Source: Sphingobacteriaceae bacterium
GTDB taxonomy: Bacteria; Bacteroidota; Bacteroidia; Sphingobacteriales; Sphingobacteriaceae
Direction of reading: 5' to 3'
Length of the DNA stretch: 34,229 bases
Assembly (NCBI GenBank): GCA_024645045.1
Contig: JAHEGO010000010.1
Span: forward strand, 1-34,229
The position numbers and the translations under genes were made by a program. The notes under the pieces are model-generated. The model was not told the origin of the DNA. It saw only the letters and a list, made by a program, of their open reading frames with translations, and did not search any database. Positions 9,090 through 17,210 of the stretch are shown here, piece after piece (the first letter of the stretch is position 1; each line of letters opens with the position of its first letter).

Positions 9090-10436
9090 TTATTTTACTG
9101 GCGCTTCGTGAGCAGCTAGCAATCCAAAATTTCTAGTTTGACTTAATTTTGCTTCGTTAATGTGCCATTCGAATTCTTCTCTGAAATGACGAATCGCACT
9201 TGCAACAGGCCATGCCGCTGCATCTCCTAATGGACATATCGTATTACCTTCAATTTTTTTCGAAACCTCTACTAATAAATCAATGTCACTTAATTTTCCA
9301 TGACCGTATTCGATGCGATGTAAAACTTTTTCCATCCATCCTGTTCCTTCTCTACATGGCGAACATTGTCCGCAAGATTCATGGTGATAGAAACGAGAAA
9401 AATTCCAAGTATTACGCACAATACAACTGTCTTCATCATATACAATGAAACCGCCAGAACCAAGCATAGTGCCACTTACAAAGCCTCCATCAGATAGTGA
9501 CTCATAACTCATTAACCTAGCTTCGTTGTTGGCTGTTTTTAAAATTAAATTGGCTGGTAAAATTGGAACTGATGATCCACCGGCAACAACTGCCTTTAAC
9601 CTTTTTCCGTTTTTAATACCGCCACAATATTTATCTGAGTAAATAAATTCTTCAACAGGTAAACCTAATTCGATTTCATAAATACCAGGGTTGTTAATAT
9701 GACCACTGGCAGAAATTAATTTTGTTCCGGTACTTCTTCCAATTCCAATTTTTGCATATTCATCACCACCCATATTTACAATTGGTGCAACAGCTGCAAT
9801 GGTTTCTACGTTATTCACTACCGTTGGGCAAGCATATAAACCAGCTATTGCAGGGAATGGAGGTTTAACCCTAGGGTTTCCTCTTTTACCTTCTAAAGAT
9901 TCTAGCAATGCTGTTTCTTCTCCGCAGATATAAGCACCAGCTCCCGGATGAACATATAAATCTAAATCGTATCCAGAACCTAAAATATTTTTACCTAAAA
10001 ATCCATTAGCATACGCTTCTGCTATGGCTTTTTCTAAAATTCTTAATACGTAAAAATATTCTCCTCTGATATAGATGTATGAAGTTTTTGCGCCCAATGC
10101 ATAACTCGAAGTAATCATTCCTTCGATTAATGCATGTGGGATTTTTTCCATTAAATAACGGTCTTTGAAAGTGCCTGGTTCCGATTCGTCTGCATTGCAA
10201 ACCAAGTAACGTGGTTTGCCTTCTGGTTTTGCCAAAAAGCTCCATTTCATACCTGTTGGGAAACCCGCTCCACCTCTACCGCGCATGCCAGATTTTTTCA
10301 CCTCTTCAACCACATCATCTGGAGACATTGTTTTCAAAGCCTTTTCGACCGAACGGTATCCACCCATCTTGCGATAAGTTTCAAAAGTGTTAATTCCTGG
10401 AACATCGATGTGTTCTAATAATATTTTGCGTGACAT
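9090..10436 (-). CDS. nuoF: NADH-quinone oxidoreductase subunit F (FMN, NADH site)
   Basis: A 448-residue catalytic subunit that oxidises NADH at FMN and feeds the N3 4Fe-4S cluster. The nucleotide/FMN-binding glycine motif GRGGAGFPTGMKW is at residues 53-65, the acidic NADESEPGTFKDR motif at about 81-92, and the cluster ligands are SCGQCSPCREGT (Cys 355, 358, 361) plus Cys 401 in NTICPLGD. It lies 13 bases upstream of nuoG and 6 bases after the methyltransferase gene, not directly after nuoE as is usual. Complete and of normal length. Confidence 0.97.
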   Translation of the reverse strand: MSRKILLEHIDVPGINTFETYRKMGGYRSVEKALKTMSPDDVVEEVKKSGMRGRGGAGFPTGMKWSFLAKPEGKPRYLVCNADESEPGTFKDRYLMEKIPHALIEGMITSSYALGAKTSYIYIRGEYFYVLRILEKAIAEAYANGFLGKNILGSGYDLDLYVHPGAGAYICGEETALLESLEGKRGNPRVKPPFPAIAGLYACPTVVNNVETIAAVAPIVNMGGDEYAKIGIGRSTGTKLISASGHINNPGIYEIELGLPVEEFIYSDKYCGGIKNGKRLKAVVAGGSSVPILPANLILKTANNEARLMSYESLSDGGFVSGTMLGSGGFIVYDEDSCIVRNTWNFSRFYHHESCGQCSPCREGTGWMEKVLHRIEYGHGKLSDIDLLVEVSKKIEGNTICPLGDAAAWPVASAIRHFREEFEWHINEAKLSQTRNFGLLAAHEAPVK

Positions 10437-10442
10437 ATTATT

Positions 10443-11090
10443 TTATTTCTTCTTTATCAATATAAATTCTGCGAAACCAAAAAAATCCCAAAATATACTT
10501 GGTAAAATTTTTCCGTATTTAATTAAATTGTGAATTATCTTAATTGGCATCATCAAAATATTTGGATAATATCTTCTGGTGCCTCCTTTGATAATTGTTG
10601 TATTATTTTTTAAAAATAAATTATATAATTCTTTTAGTGAATAAATTCTTACATGTGTGTCGTCATCAAAAAAATTCAGCGTGCCATTCATGCGTGGCAA
10701 TTGAGTTGATTTAATGCCAGGGTACTCTACATACAAGTAACCACCGGGTTTGAGCTTATCTAATAGTTTCACCAACACCTCATCTCCGTTTTTTAAATGC
10801 TCCACCACATGTGCCATCATGATAAAATCAAAATGAGAATTTGGCACACTGGCTAAGTTTAATTCTTCTAAGTTCAACTCGTAAAAAGATTTCATTTGTT
10901 TGAAATCATTTTCGTCGTTGTTGTAATTTTTATTTAAATCTAATCCGTGGTATTCACAATTTGGAAACCACTTTTTAGTTTTAGATGCTGAATGATTACC
11001 CGCGCCAATATCTAACAATACAAATTCGCCTTGCTTAAATAATTTATTTAAGAAGCGGTATTTTGCAGGTAGGGTAAGTGCGCGTAACAT
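10443..11090 (-). CDS. Class I SAM-dependent methyltransferase embedded in the nuo operon
   Basis: A 215-residue protein with the Rossmann-type methyltransferase fold. Motif I is LLDIGAGN (residues 25-32), an acidic residue for SAM ribose is at D51 in HGLDLN, then MMAHVVEHL (91-99) and KPGGYLYVEYPG (114-125) as in Methyltransf_11/25 proteins. The C-terminal third (RRYYPNILMMPIKIIHNLIK) is basic and hydrophobic, somewhat like glycan- or lipid-modifying relatives. The gene is packed between nuoE and nuoF with 6 bases on each side, so it must be co-transcribed with them. The substrate is unknown. A role in complex I assembly is conceivable, since NDUFAF5 and NDUFAF7 are methyltransferase-fold assembly factors, but this is inference only; a cargo gene is equally possible. 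Confidence 0.85.
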   Translation of the reverse strand: MLRALTLPAKYRFLNKLFKQGEFVLLDIGAGNHSASKTKKWFPNCEYHGLDLNKNYNNDENDFKQMKSFYELNLEELNLASVPNSHFDFIMMAHVVEHLKNGDEVLVKLLDKLKPGGYLYVEYPGIKSTQLPRMNGTLNFFDDDTHVRIYSLKELYNLFLKNNTTIIKGGTRRYYPNILMMPIKIIHNLIKYGKILPSIFWDFFGFAEFILIKKK

Positions 11091-11096
11091 TAATTA

Positions 11097-11615
11097 TTAT
11101 TTAATATCTGTATATGCCTGTAACCGATTTTCTGTTTTTAATTTACTAATCAAGTCGTCTGCTTTCTCGTTGGTTAAATTTTCGTAATAATTTACGCCAC
11201 ATTGTAACATTGGTGCAGATCCGCAAGAACCTAAACATTCTACCGCTTTTAAGGTAAACATGCCGTCTGTAGTGGTTTGGCCCACTTTTATATTTAGTTT
11301 ATTCTCTAAATATGCAATTAAACCTTCTGCTCCATTAATCGCGCAAGGTCCAGTATGGCAAACTTCTAATACACATTTACCAACTGGTTTTAAATTGAAC
11401 ATCGAATAGAAAGAAGCTACTTCATAAACCTCAATTGGTTTAATGCCAATAACACTTGCTACATAATCCATGGCATCTGAACTCAACCAACCATTAAATT
11501 CTGCTTGCGCAATATGCAAGATTGGAATCAATGCAGATTTTTGTTTTCCTTCCGGATATCTTTTCATTAGCTCTTTTGAAAGCGCCAATGCTTGTTCTGA
11601 AAATGCTAAATTCAT
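11097..11615 (-). CDS. nuoE: NADH-quinone oxidoreductase subunit E (2Fe-2S)
   Basis: A 172-residue thioredoxin-fold subunit that holds the N1a 2Fe-2S cluster next to NuoF. The ligand pattern is EVCHTGPC (Cys 86, Cys 91) and ECLGSCGSAP (Cys 127, Cys 131), spaced as in the family. The N-terminal helical part contains YPEGKQKSALIPILHIAQ, also typical. It starts 31 bases after nuoD and ends 6 bases before the methyltransferase gene. Normal length. Confidence 0.96.
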   Translation of the reverse strand: MNLAFSEQALALSKELMKRYPEGKQKSALIPILHIAQAEFNGWLSSDAMDYVASVIGIKPIEVYEVASFYSMFNLKPVGKCVLEVCHTGPCAINGAEGLIAYLENKLNIKVGQTTTDGMFTLKAVECLGSCGSAPMLQCGVNYYENLTNEKADDLISKLKTENRLQAYTDIK

Positions 11616-11646
11616 TTAATTAGTTTTTGTGTTTTTAAAAAATATA

Positions 11647-12855
11647 TTAGGCATCTAACTCGCCCGCAATTACATTTAAACTACTCATGGTAACAATTGC
11701 ATCAGATAACAAAGATCCCTTTGCAATCTCAGCAAATGCTTGGTAAATAATAAAGCATGGTCTTCTGAAATGCAGCCTGTAAGGCGATCTTCCGCCTTCA
11801 GAGATCAAATAAAAACCAAGCTCTCCATTGCCACCTTCTACTGCGTTGTATAATTCTCCCTTAGGCATATCGACTTCACCCATCACAATTTTAAAGTGAT
11901 AAATAAGTGATTCCATGTTAGCATATACATCTTGTTTTTCTGGTAAATAATATGCAGGTACATCGGCATGGAAAATTCCTTTTGGTTCTTTTTCCATTTT
12001 TGCCAATGCTTGTTCAATTAATCTTAAGCTCTGCCAAATTTCTTCGTTTCTTACTAAATACCTGTCGTATGTGTCGCCATTTGTTCCAACTGGAATTTCA
12101 AAATCAAATTCATTATATGAAGAATACGGATTGGCAGTACGTACATCGTAGTCTACACCTGTTGCTCTTAAACAAGGTCCTGTAAAGCCATAGTTTAAAG
12201 CCTTTTCAGCGCTAATAGCCCCAACACCAACTGTTCTATCAATGAAGATTCTGTTTCTATTGAATAAATCTTCAAAAGATTTCATTACGGTTGGAAAGGT
12301 TGCTAAAAACTTTTTAATTTTTAAAATAGCAATGTCGTTGAAATCTCTTTCGAAACCTCCGACTCTACCAAAGTTTGTTGTTAACCTTGCACCACAAATC
12401 TCTTCGTAAATTTCATAAATATTTTCACGCTCTTGCATCAAATACAAGAAACCAGTAAAGGCACCTGTATCTACTCCCAAAATTCCATTACAAATTAAAT
12501 GATCAGAAATTCTTGCCAACTCCATAATGATGATACGCATGTAATCTACACGCTTAGGCGTTTCAATATTTAATAATTTCTCAACTGTTAAATGCCAGCC
12601 GAAATTATTTATGGGCGATGAACAATAATTTAATCGATCGGTTAAAGGAGTAATTTGATAATATGGGCGATGCTCTGCGATCTTCTCGAAAGCCCTGTGT
12701 ATATAGCCAATAGTAGAAACAGCGCTTACAATGCGTTCCCCATCCATTTCCAAAACGTTTTGGAAAACACCGTGTGTTGCAGGGTGTGTTGGACCAAGGT
12801 TTAAAGTCGTGGTTTCTTTTTCTAATGAATCGTTGCCGAGTTGAATATGAGCCAT
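11647..12855 (-). CDS. nuoD: NADH-quinone oxidoreductase subunit D (quinone site)
   Basis: A 402-residue subunit related to NiFe-hydrogenase large subunits that forms the quinone-reduction site with NuoB and NuoH. Visible conserved blocks are LGPTHPATHGVF near the N-terminus (the quinone-lining His loop), GYIHRAFEKIAEHRPYYQ, LTDRLNYCSSPINNFGW, GARLTTNFGRVGG, and the C-terminal SPYRLHFRRPCF with a GELD ending. The hydrogenase-type metal cysteines are absent, as expected. It is a separate gene from nuoC, 16 bases downstream of it. Length is normal. Confidence 0.97.
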   Translation of the reverse strand: MAHIQLGNDSLEKETTTLNLGPTHPATHGVFQNVLEMDGERIVSAVSTIGYIHRAFEKIAEHRPYYQITPLTDRLNYCSSPINNFGWHLTVEKLLNIETPKRVDYMRIIIMELARISDHLICNGILGVDTGAFTGFLYLMQERENIYEIYEEICGARLTTNFGRVGGFERDFNDIAILKIKKFLATFPTVMKSFEDLFNRNRIFIDRTVGVGAISAEKALNYGFTGPCLRATGVDYDVRTANPYSSYNEFDFEIPVGTNGDTYDRYLVRNEEIWQSLRLIEQALAKMEKEPKGIFHADVPAYYLPEKQDVYANMESLIYHFKIVMGEVDMPKGELYNAVEGGNGELGFYLISEGGRSPYRLHFRRPCFIIYQAFAEIAKGSLLSDAIVTMSSLNVIAGELDA

Positions 12856-12871
12856 AATTCTATGTTAAAAT

Positions 12872-13369
12872 TTATCTACCGAAGTAAGTATCGTTTTTGT
12901 CAATTCTGTTTGGATCTTCTAATGGGTGTTCTTTTCTCAATGGAAAAGCAACCATGTCATCTACATTTAAAATTCTTTTAAGATTCGGATGGCCTTCGAA
13001 TAAAACACCGTAAAAATCGTAGGTTTCTCTTTCTTGCCAATTTGCAGATTCATACAAAACAGTTGCGGTTGGAATTTTCGGATTTGATTCGGGTATAAAT
13101 ACTTTTATTCTTACACGAAAATTATTTTCCATGCTTTGCACATGGTAAACAACTGCCAACTCTTTAGTTGCAGGATAATGAACTGCACAAACATCTGTTA
13201 AAAAACGAAAGCGATATTCCTCGTTTTCGTTTAAGTATTTCAATACAGGAATGATGCTGTCTTTGTTGGTTTGAAAGGTTAACAAACCATAAGGCTGTTC
13301 AAAATTGCTCAATGCAGAACCAAAACTAGACTGCAAATCTGCGATCAATTTTTCTGTTGCTATTGCCAT
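12872..13369 (-). CDS. nuoC: NADH-quinone oxidoreductase subunit C
   Basis: A 165-residue 30-kDa-type subunit that supports the junction of NuoD, NuoB and NuoI. The C-terminal family block is clear: WQERETYDFYGVLFEGHPNL (residues about 110-129), then KRILNVDD and FPLRKEHPLEDP. It is not fused to NuoD as it is in enterobacteria. It lies 1 base after the nuoB stop, which suggests translational coupling. Complete. Confidence 0.95.
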   Translation of the reverse strand: MAIATEKLIADLQSSFGSALSNFEQPYGLLTFQTNKDSIIPVLKYLNENEEYRFRFLTDVCAVHYPATKELAVVYHVQSMENNFRVRIKVFIPESNPKIPTATVLYESANWQERETYDFYGVLFEGHPNLKRILNVDDMVAFPLRKEHPLEDPNRIDKNDTYFGR

Positions 13370-13370
13370 T

Positions 13371-13913
13371 TTATTTAATTCCGTAATTAGTCATTAATGC
13401 TTGGTACTCTGGTAAATTTCTTCTGCGCATTGATTCAGATTTTACTAAATCTTGAATGCGATTGAAGCCGTCAATAATGGCTTCTGGACGCGGAGGACAA
13501 CCTGGTACATAAACATCTACTGGAATAATTTCATCGATACCTTGCATCACACTGTAAGTGTCAAAAATTCCACCTGAGGATGCACAAGCGCCAACCGCTA
13601 TTACCCAGCGAGGTTCAGCCATTTGTAAATAAACTTGTTTTAATACTGGGCCCATTTTTTTTGCAATCGTTCCCATCACCATTAACAAGTCTGCTTGTCT
13701 GGGTGAAAAACTTGGTCTTTCAGAACCAAATCTGGCGAAGTCATAATGTGAACCCATGGTAGCCATAAACTCAATTCCGCAACATGAAGTTGCAAAAGGT
13801 AATGGCCATAATGAATGTGATCTTGCAAGACCAACAACTTTGTCTAATCGCGTTGCGAAAAAACCTGCACCTTCTATTCCTTCTGGTGCTGAAACAATTT
13901 TGATATCACTCAT
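13371..13913 (-). CDS. nuoB: NADH-quinone oxidoreductase subunit B (cluster N2)
   Basis: A subunit carrying N2, the last 4Fe-4S cluster before quinone. With the start at 13911-13913 (MSDIKIV...) it has 180 residues and ligands Cys44-Cys45 in TSCCGIEFM, Cys110 in VGACASSGG and Cys139 in VPGCPPRPE. An upstream in-frame ATG at 13944-13946 is unlikely to be the start: it lies in the loop region of a strong hairpin, and the 11 extra residues look unlike the family. It overlaps nothing and ends 1 base before nuoC. Confidence 0.96.
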   Translation of the reverse strand: MSDIKIVSAPEGIEGAGFFATRLDKVVGLARSHSLWPLPFATSCCGIEFMATMGSHYDFARFGSERPSFSPRQADLLMVMGTIAKKMGPVLKQVYLQMAEPRWVIAVGACASSGGIFDTYSVMQGIDEIIPVDVYVPGCPPRPEAIIDGFNRIQDLVKSESMRRRNLPEYQALMTNYGIK

Positions 13914-13923
13914 AAAAATGCTT

Positions 13924-13959
13924 AAAAACAAAACGCACATCTCCACTAAAGATGTGCGT
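13924..13959 (-). terminator. Terminator-like hairpin between nuoA and nuoB
   Basis: On the minus strand a perfect 10-bp stem (ACGCACATCT / AGATGTGCGT, 13933-13942 with 13950-13959) with a 7-base loop is followed directly by TTTTGTTTTT. This is the form of an intrinsic terminator or attenuator for RNA coming from nuoA. The nuoB ATG begins only about 10 bases beyond the U-tract. No U-tract follows in the plus direction. It could instead be a processing or stabilising stem. Confidence 0.65.
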
Positions 13960-14001
13960 CAAATGTACAACAAATATTACTTTTAAAGGTTTTAGGAGCA
14001 A
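13960..14001 (-). promoter_or_regulatory. Candidate Bacteroidota-type promoter(s) for nuoB-N
   Basis: Two overlapping possibilities are seen on the minus strand. TTG (13999-14001), a 19-base spacer and TAATATTTG (13971-13979) resemble the Bacteroidota -33/-7 pair with one extra base in the -7 box. Further down, TACATTTG (13960-13967) matches TAnnTTTG exactly but lacks a good upstream TTG. Initiation from the second box would fall inside the 5' arm of the hairpin and so destroy it. Found by eye only. Confidence 0.35.
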
Positions 14002-14013
14002 GAAATATCTAAT

Positions 14014-14385
14014 TTATTCCCAGTCTAAAGCACCCTTTTTCATTAGGTAAAAGAAGCCGGCTAAAAGGAAGCCCACAAAGGTGAACATTTCCAAAAAACC
14101 TGTTAGCCCAAACTCTCTAAAGTTGACTGCCCAAGGGTACATAAAGATCACCTCCACGTCAAATAAAACGAATAGAATGGCCACTAAAAAGTACTTCACA
14201 GAAATTGGAGATCTAGCGTCGCCTTGTTGCTCAATTCCGCACTCAAAATTGGCTAATTTATCGGCTGTTTTACGCTTAGGCCCAATAAAATGGGTAGCTA
14301 GCATGGTAACAGCTACAAATCCAATGGCTGCAATTAACTGCAATACGATTGGGAAGTAATCGGATGGTAAAAATGAATTTCCCAT
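14014..14385 (-). CDS. nuoA: NADH-quinone oxidoreductase subunit A
   Basis: A 123-residue, three-helix membrane subunit (ND3 homologue). The conserved loop is FECGIEQQGDARSPISVKYF, with the Cys used in active/deactive studies, followed by FVLFDVEVIFMYPWAV carrying the conserved acidic residues. It starts 35 bases after the TPR gene of the Ton operon with no terminator between. It is separated from nuoB by 100 bases that include a hairpin and promoter-like boxes, so it may belong transcriptionally to the upstream operon as much as to nuoB-N. Confidence 0.96.
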   Translation of the reverse strand: MGNSFLPSDYFPIVLQLIAAIGFVAVTMLATHFIGPKRKTADKLANFECGIEQQGDARSPISVKYFLVAILFVLFDVEVIFMYPWAVNFREFGLTGFLEMFTFVGFLLAGFFYLMKKGALDWE

Positions 14386-14420
14386 ATTTTTATTGATTGA
14401 TGATGTGGTAAAATTAACGA

Positions 14421-16034
14421 TTATTTCTTAGACTCTTTCATTAAGCCCTCTATATTCAATTTAGCATCCTTGTCATTAGGGTCAATTTCCACTACTTTTT
14501 GGAAGTTCAAAATAGCTGCATTGTAATCTTTCAAAACAGTGTAGTTATAATCACCTAAATATTTATAAGCTTCTATTAAATCTTTACCAGATTTCTTCAG
14601 GTCTAATTTTGGGTCTGTAGTAGTTAGCTCAATAAACTTTTCGTAAAATGGTTTTGCTAATCCATCGTTCACTTTATCTAAGTTATCTATTTGAACATTG
14701 TTTCTTGCACGGAATAAATATGCAGGTTTGTATTCTGCATTCAATGCTAATAATTTTGCAAAAGCAGAATCAGATTTTGCAAATTCTAAACCGAAATAAT
14801 ATTTTCTTCCTAAATTAAAATAATCTACCGCTGTAGGTTTTGTGTTAAATAATTTTAACTCATATGTTTCGGCAGATAATTTATATTTCTTCATTGAGAA
14901 GTATGCGTCTGATAAATCTCCGTATAAATCTCTACTGGTAGTATCGAGCGCAATGGCACGCAATATAGTGTTTACGCCCATTGAGTCTAATTTATTTTTA
15001 ACCTGTAATTTACCTAAGTATGCATAATCTTGCGGTAAAATTTTTGCAGGATTCATGGAGAAAAACTTATTCATTGCAGTTAATCCTGCTTTGTAATCTT
15101 TTATTTCATAAGATGAATAACCTAACAAACGGTAATTGATATAATCACTTGAATCTTTTGCAACAATTTGTTTAATTATGTCGATTGACTCTTGAAATTG
15201 TTTTCCGTAAAATAAAAATTTAGCATAACGCAATTGTGAATTCAAAGATTTGTCTGTTAAGGCTAAATATTTTTTATACTTTTCTACTGCACTTTCGAAA
15301 TGTTTAGCACCCAATTCTAACTCGCCATATTCTCTGTAAATTGGTGCAAATGTAGAGTCTATTTTTATAGCTTTTTCGAATGCAATTTTTGCTTCTGCAT
15401 AATTTAACGAACGCGTCCAAAGCTTACCTGTACGGACGTGTGCGTTAACATAATTAGGATTTAATTTAAGTGCTTCTGTGTAATATTTAACAGCTTCGGA
15501 TCCGTTTGCTTGTTCCATGTACACATCACCAATCGCAACTAAAAGTTCTGGGCTTTTTGGGTTAATTGCTTTTGCTTTTAAGAAGTTATTCAATGCCTCG
15601 TCAAAATTTCTTACACCTAATTCGCGGTAAACTTCTCCAATGCTAATATATGTCTGAAAATCTTTTCCTAAAGAAATACCAATAGCTTTTTCAAAATTTG
15701 CTTTTGCTTCTGTTACATTACCAAGGTCATAATCAACAGAACCTAAACCCACTATGTTTAAAGTAGAGTTAGGGTTTGCGGCTAATCCTTGTTGAAAATA
15801 ATATTTCGCAGAATCAATTTTGTCTTGCTTATAATATGCTTTTCCCAAATAAAAATAGTTGTCGGCATTGCTTGGGTTGGCTTGAATTAATGTGCTAAAA
15901 ATTCTTTTTGCTTTTTCATATTGCTCCACCTCAATGGCTCTAATTCCTGTTACTGCTTCTTGTGCTTTTACTATTGTAAAAGTAGAAACCAAAATTGCGG
16001 CAACAAGCCAAGCGTTTTTTAAACTACGATTCAT
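14421..16034 (-). CDS. Periplasmic tetratricopeptide-repeat protein
   Basis: A 537-residue protein with a signal peptide (basic MNRSLKNAW, hydrophobic stretch, likely cut after Ala24 before QEAV). The rest is almost entirely TPR units, recognisable by repeats such as NADNYFYLGKAYYKQDKIDSA, NYVNAHVRTGKLWTRSLNY and DYNAAILNFQKVVEIDPNDK; I count at least eight. TPR proteins act as protein-binding scaffolds, and no enzyme motif is present. It is the last gene of the exbB-exbD-exbD-tonB-small protein-PstS-like run, 12 bases after the lipoprotein gene. A role in assembling or tuning the Ton complex at the inner or outer membrane is inferred from context only. Confidence 0.88.
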   Translation of the reverse strand: MNRSLKNAWLVAAILVSTFTIVKAQEAVTGIRAIEVEQYEKAKRIFSTLIQANPSNADNYFYLGKAYYKQDKIDSAKYYFQQGLAANPNSTLNIVGLGSVDYDLGNVTEAKANFEKAIGISLGKDFQTYISIGEVYRELGVRNFDEALNNFLKAKAINPKSPELLVAIGDVYMEQANGSEAVKYYTEALKLNPNYVNAHVRTGKLWTRSLNYAEAKIAFEKAIKIDSTFAPIYREYGELELGAKHFESAVEKYKKYLALTDKSLNSQLRYAKFLFYGKQFQESIDIIKQIVAKDSSDYINYRLLGYSSYEIKDYKAGLTAMNKFFSMNPAKILPQDYAYLGKLQVKNKLDSMGVNTILRAIALDTTSRDLYGDLSDAYFSMKKYKLSAETYELKLFNTKPTAVDYFNLGRKYYFGLEFAKSDSAFAKLLALNAEYKPAYLFRARNNVQIDNLDKVNDGLAKPFYEKFIELTTTDPKLDLKKSGKDLIEAYKYLGDYNYTVLKDYNAAILNFQKVVEIDPNDKDAKLNIEGLMKESKK

Positions 16035-16046
16035 GCTGTTAATTTA

Positions 16047-16982
16047 TTAATTTGTTTGTATAATTCTAATGGGTGCACTGGCTGGTAATAAGCCTGCTTT
16101 TAATATTATTTTTTGTCCTTTATCGCTCGAAATAAACGAAGCAAAGCCTGTAGCTAAACCAGCCCTAGGCTCTCTGCTAATGGTATAAATCTCGCGTAAT
16201 AAAGGGTATTGTTTAGTTGCGAAATAAGCTTGGTAAGGCTGGTAATAATAATCATCTCCTAAATCTCCAGGGTCGCCCATAATGCCTACCACATTTATGC
16301 CACTTCTAAATTTCATTGCCTTCGGGTCGTCTTTATCACTGATCCAATTTACGCCAACAATACCCAATGCATTTTTGTTTTCAGTAACATATTTAATTAC
16401 TTCCTCATTTGATTTTAATGCATAACCAGGAAGTGATTTTTGTCCCACTAATTCTGACATGTATCTTACAGTGCCACTATTTTTATTGTCAAATACTAAA
16501 TTGATTTTTTCAGACGATGCTTGTTTGTCTAAATCATTCCATTTAGAAAAATTTCCTCGCATAATTTCGCGTACTTGTGCCAATGTAAAAGTTGTATCCT
16601 TATTGAGATTGTTTACAATCAAAGCAATGCCGTCTGTTGCAATTTTGTTTTGGGTATAGCTATGTTTCCCTTTAAAATAGGCCGTTTCAGAGGCATTTAA
16701 TGGTCTTGTAGCCACTACTAGTGAAATGCTGTCTTTGATAAACAGGTCCATCATTTCTAGTTCCGGTAAATAGGTTGCTTGAATATTTGCTTTCGGATAA
16801 ATGGATTCGAAAACTTGTTCTTGAGAATCAATAATAGAGTTAATGGTTTCGTCTGCTGCGATTTTTACTTCACCAGAAGTAGTAGTGCTAAGCATTTTTC
16901 CATTTTTATCTTTATTGTTTGTGCATGCAGACAGGAAAATTCCAACAAGGGCAAATAATAAAACGTTATTCTTCGTCTTCAT
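16047..16982 (-). CDS. PstS-like substrate-binding lipoprotein in the Ton operon
   Basis: A 311-residue protein starting with a lipoprotein signal (lipobox LSAC, Cys20). The mature part has the PBP-like fold of phosphate-binding proteins: VVATRPLNASETAYF, KIATDGIALIVNNLNKDTTF, LAQVREIMRGNFSKWNDL and the FDNKNSGTVRYM segment, which corresponds to the anion-binding SGT loop of PstS. No pstC, pstA or pstB gene is nearby; its neighbours are TonB-complex genes, and its first 17 bases overlap the end of the small membrane protein gene. It may therefore sense or deliver a ligand to the Ton system rather than serve an ABC importer. The ligand could be phosphate, but this is not shown. Confidence 0.85.
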   Translation of the reverse strand: MKTKNNVLLFALVGIFLSACTNNKDKNGKMLSTTTSGEVKIAADETINSIIDSQEQVFESIYPKANIQATYLPELEMMDLFIKDSISLVVATRPLNASETAYFKGKHSYTQNKIATDGIALIVNNLNKDTTFTLAQVREIMRGNFSKWNDLDKQASSEKINLVFDNKNSGTVRYMSELVGQKSLPGYALKSNEEVIKYVTENKNALGIVGVNWISDKDDPKAMKFRSGINVVGIMGDPGDLGDDYYYQPYQAYFATKQYPLLREIYTISREPRAGLATGFASFISSDKGQKIILKAGLLPASAPIRIIQTN

Positions 16983-17205
16983 TGTTTCTGTTTCTCCAAT
17001 TGTTTAATGCTCTCCACATTCTAAAAAAAGAATAGGCTATAAAAATACAGCCTATTCCGGTTTTTACTATTGTATCGTATTCAGCAAGAAAATTTTTAAT
17101 GCTGAGTAAACTAATTCCTATTACTAAATAAACTAGGGACATTATTATTCCAAAAACGAAAATTACTTTATCTCGCATGGACCATAAATCCGCCGGTTTA
17201 TCCAT
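16966..17205 (-). CDS. Small two-helix membrane protein of the Ton operon
   Basis: A 79-residue protein I cannot assign to a named family. It has two hydrophobic segments (about residues 13-35 and 48-66), the second ending in FFRMWRALNNWRNRNNEDEE, a positively charged helix followed by an acidic tail. It starts 5 bases after the tonB stop and overlaps the PstS-like lipoprotein gene by 17 bases, so it is translated as part of the same operon. An accessory role with TonB, or anchoring of its neighbours, is suggested by position only. Confidence 0.8.
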   Translation of the reverse strand: MDKPADLWSMRDKVIFVFGIIMSLVYLVIGISLLSIKNFLAEYDTIVKTGIGCIFIAYSFFRMWRALNNWRNRNNEDEE

Positions 17206-17210
17206 TTTAA

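Noticed and set aside
13914..13946. The longer nuoB start at 13944-13946
   Set aside because: It lies within the loop of a strong hairpin and adds 11 residues ([11 protein letters not shown]) unlike NuoB N-termini. The ATG at 13911-13913 gives the normal start.
16047..16982. A phosphate ABC import system
   Set aside because: Only the binding protein is present. No permease or ATPase gene is nearby, and the operon is of the Ton type.
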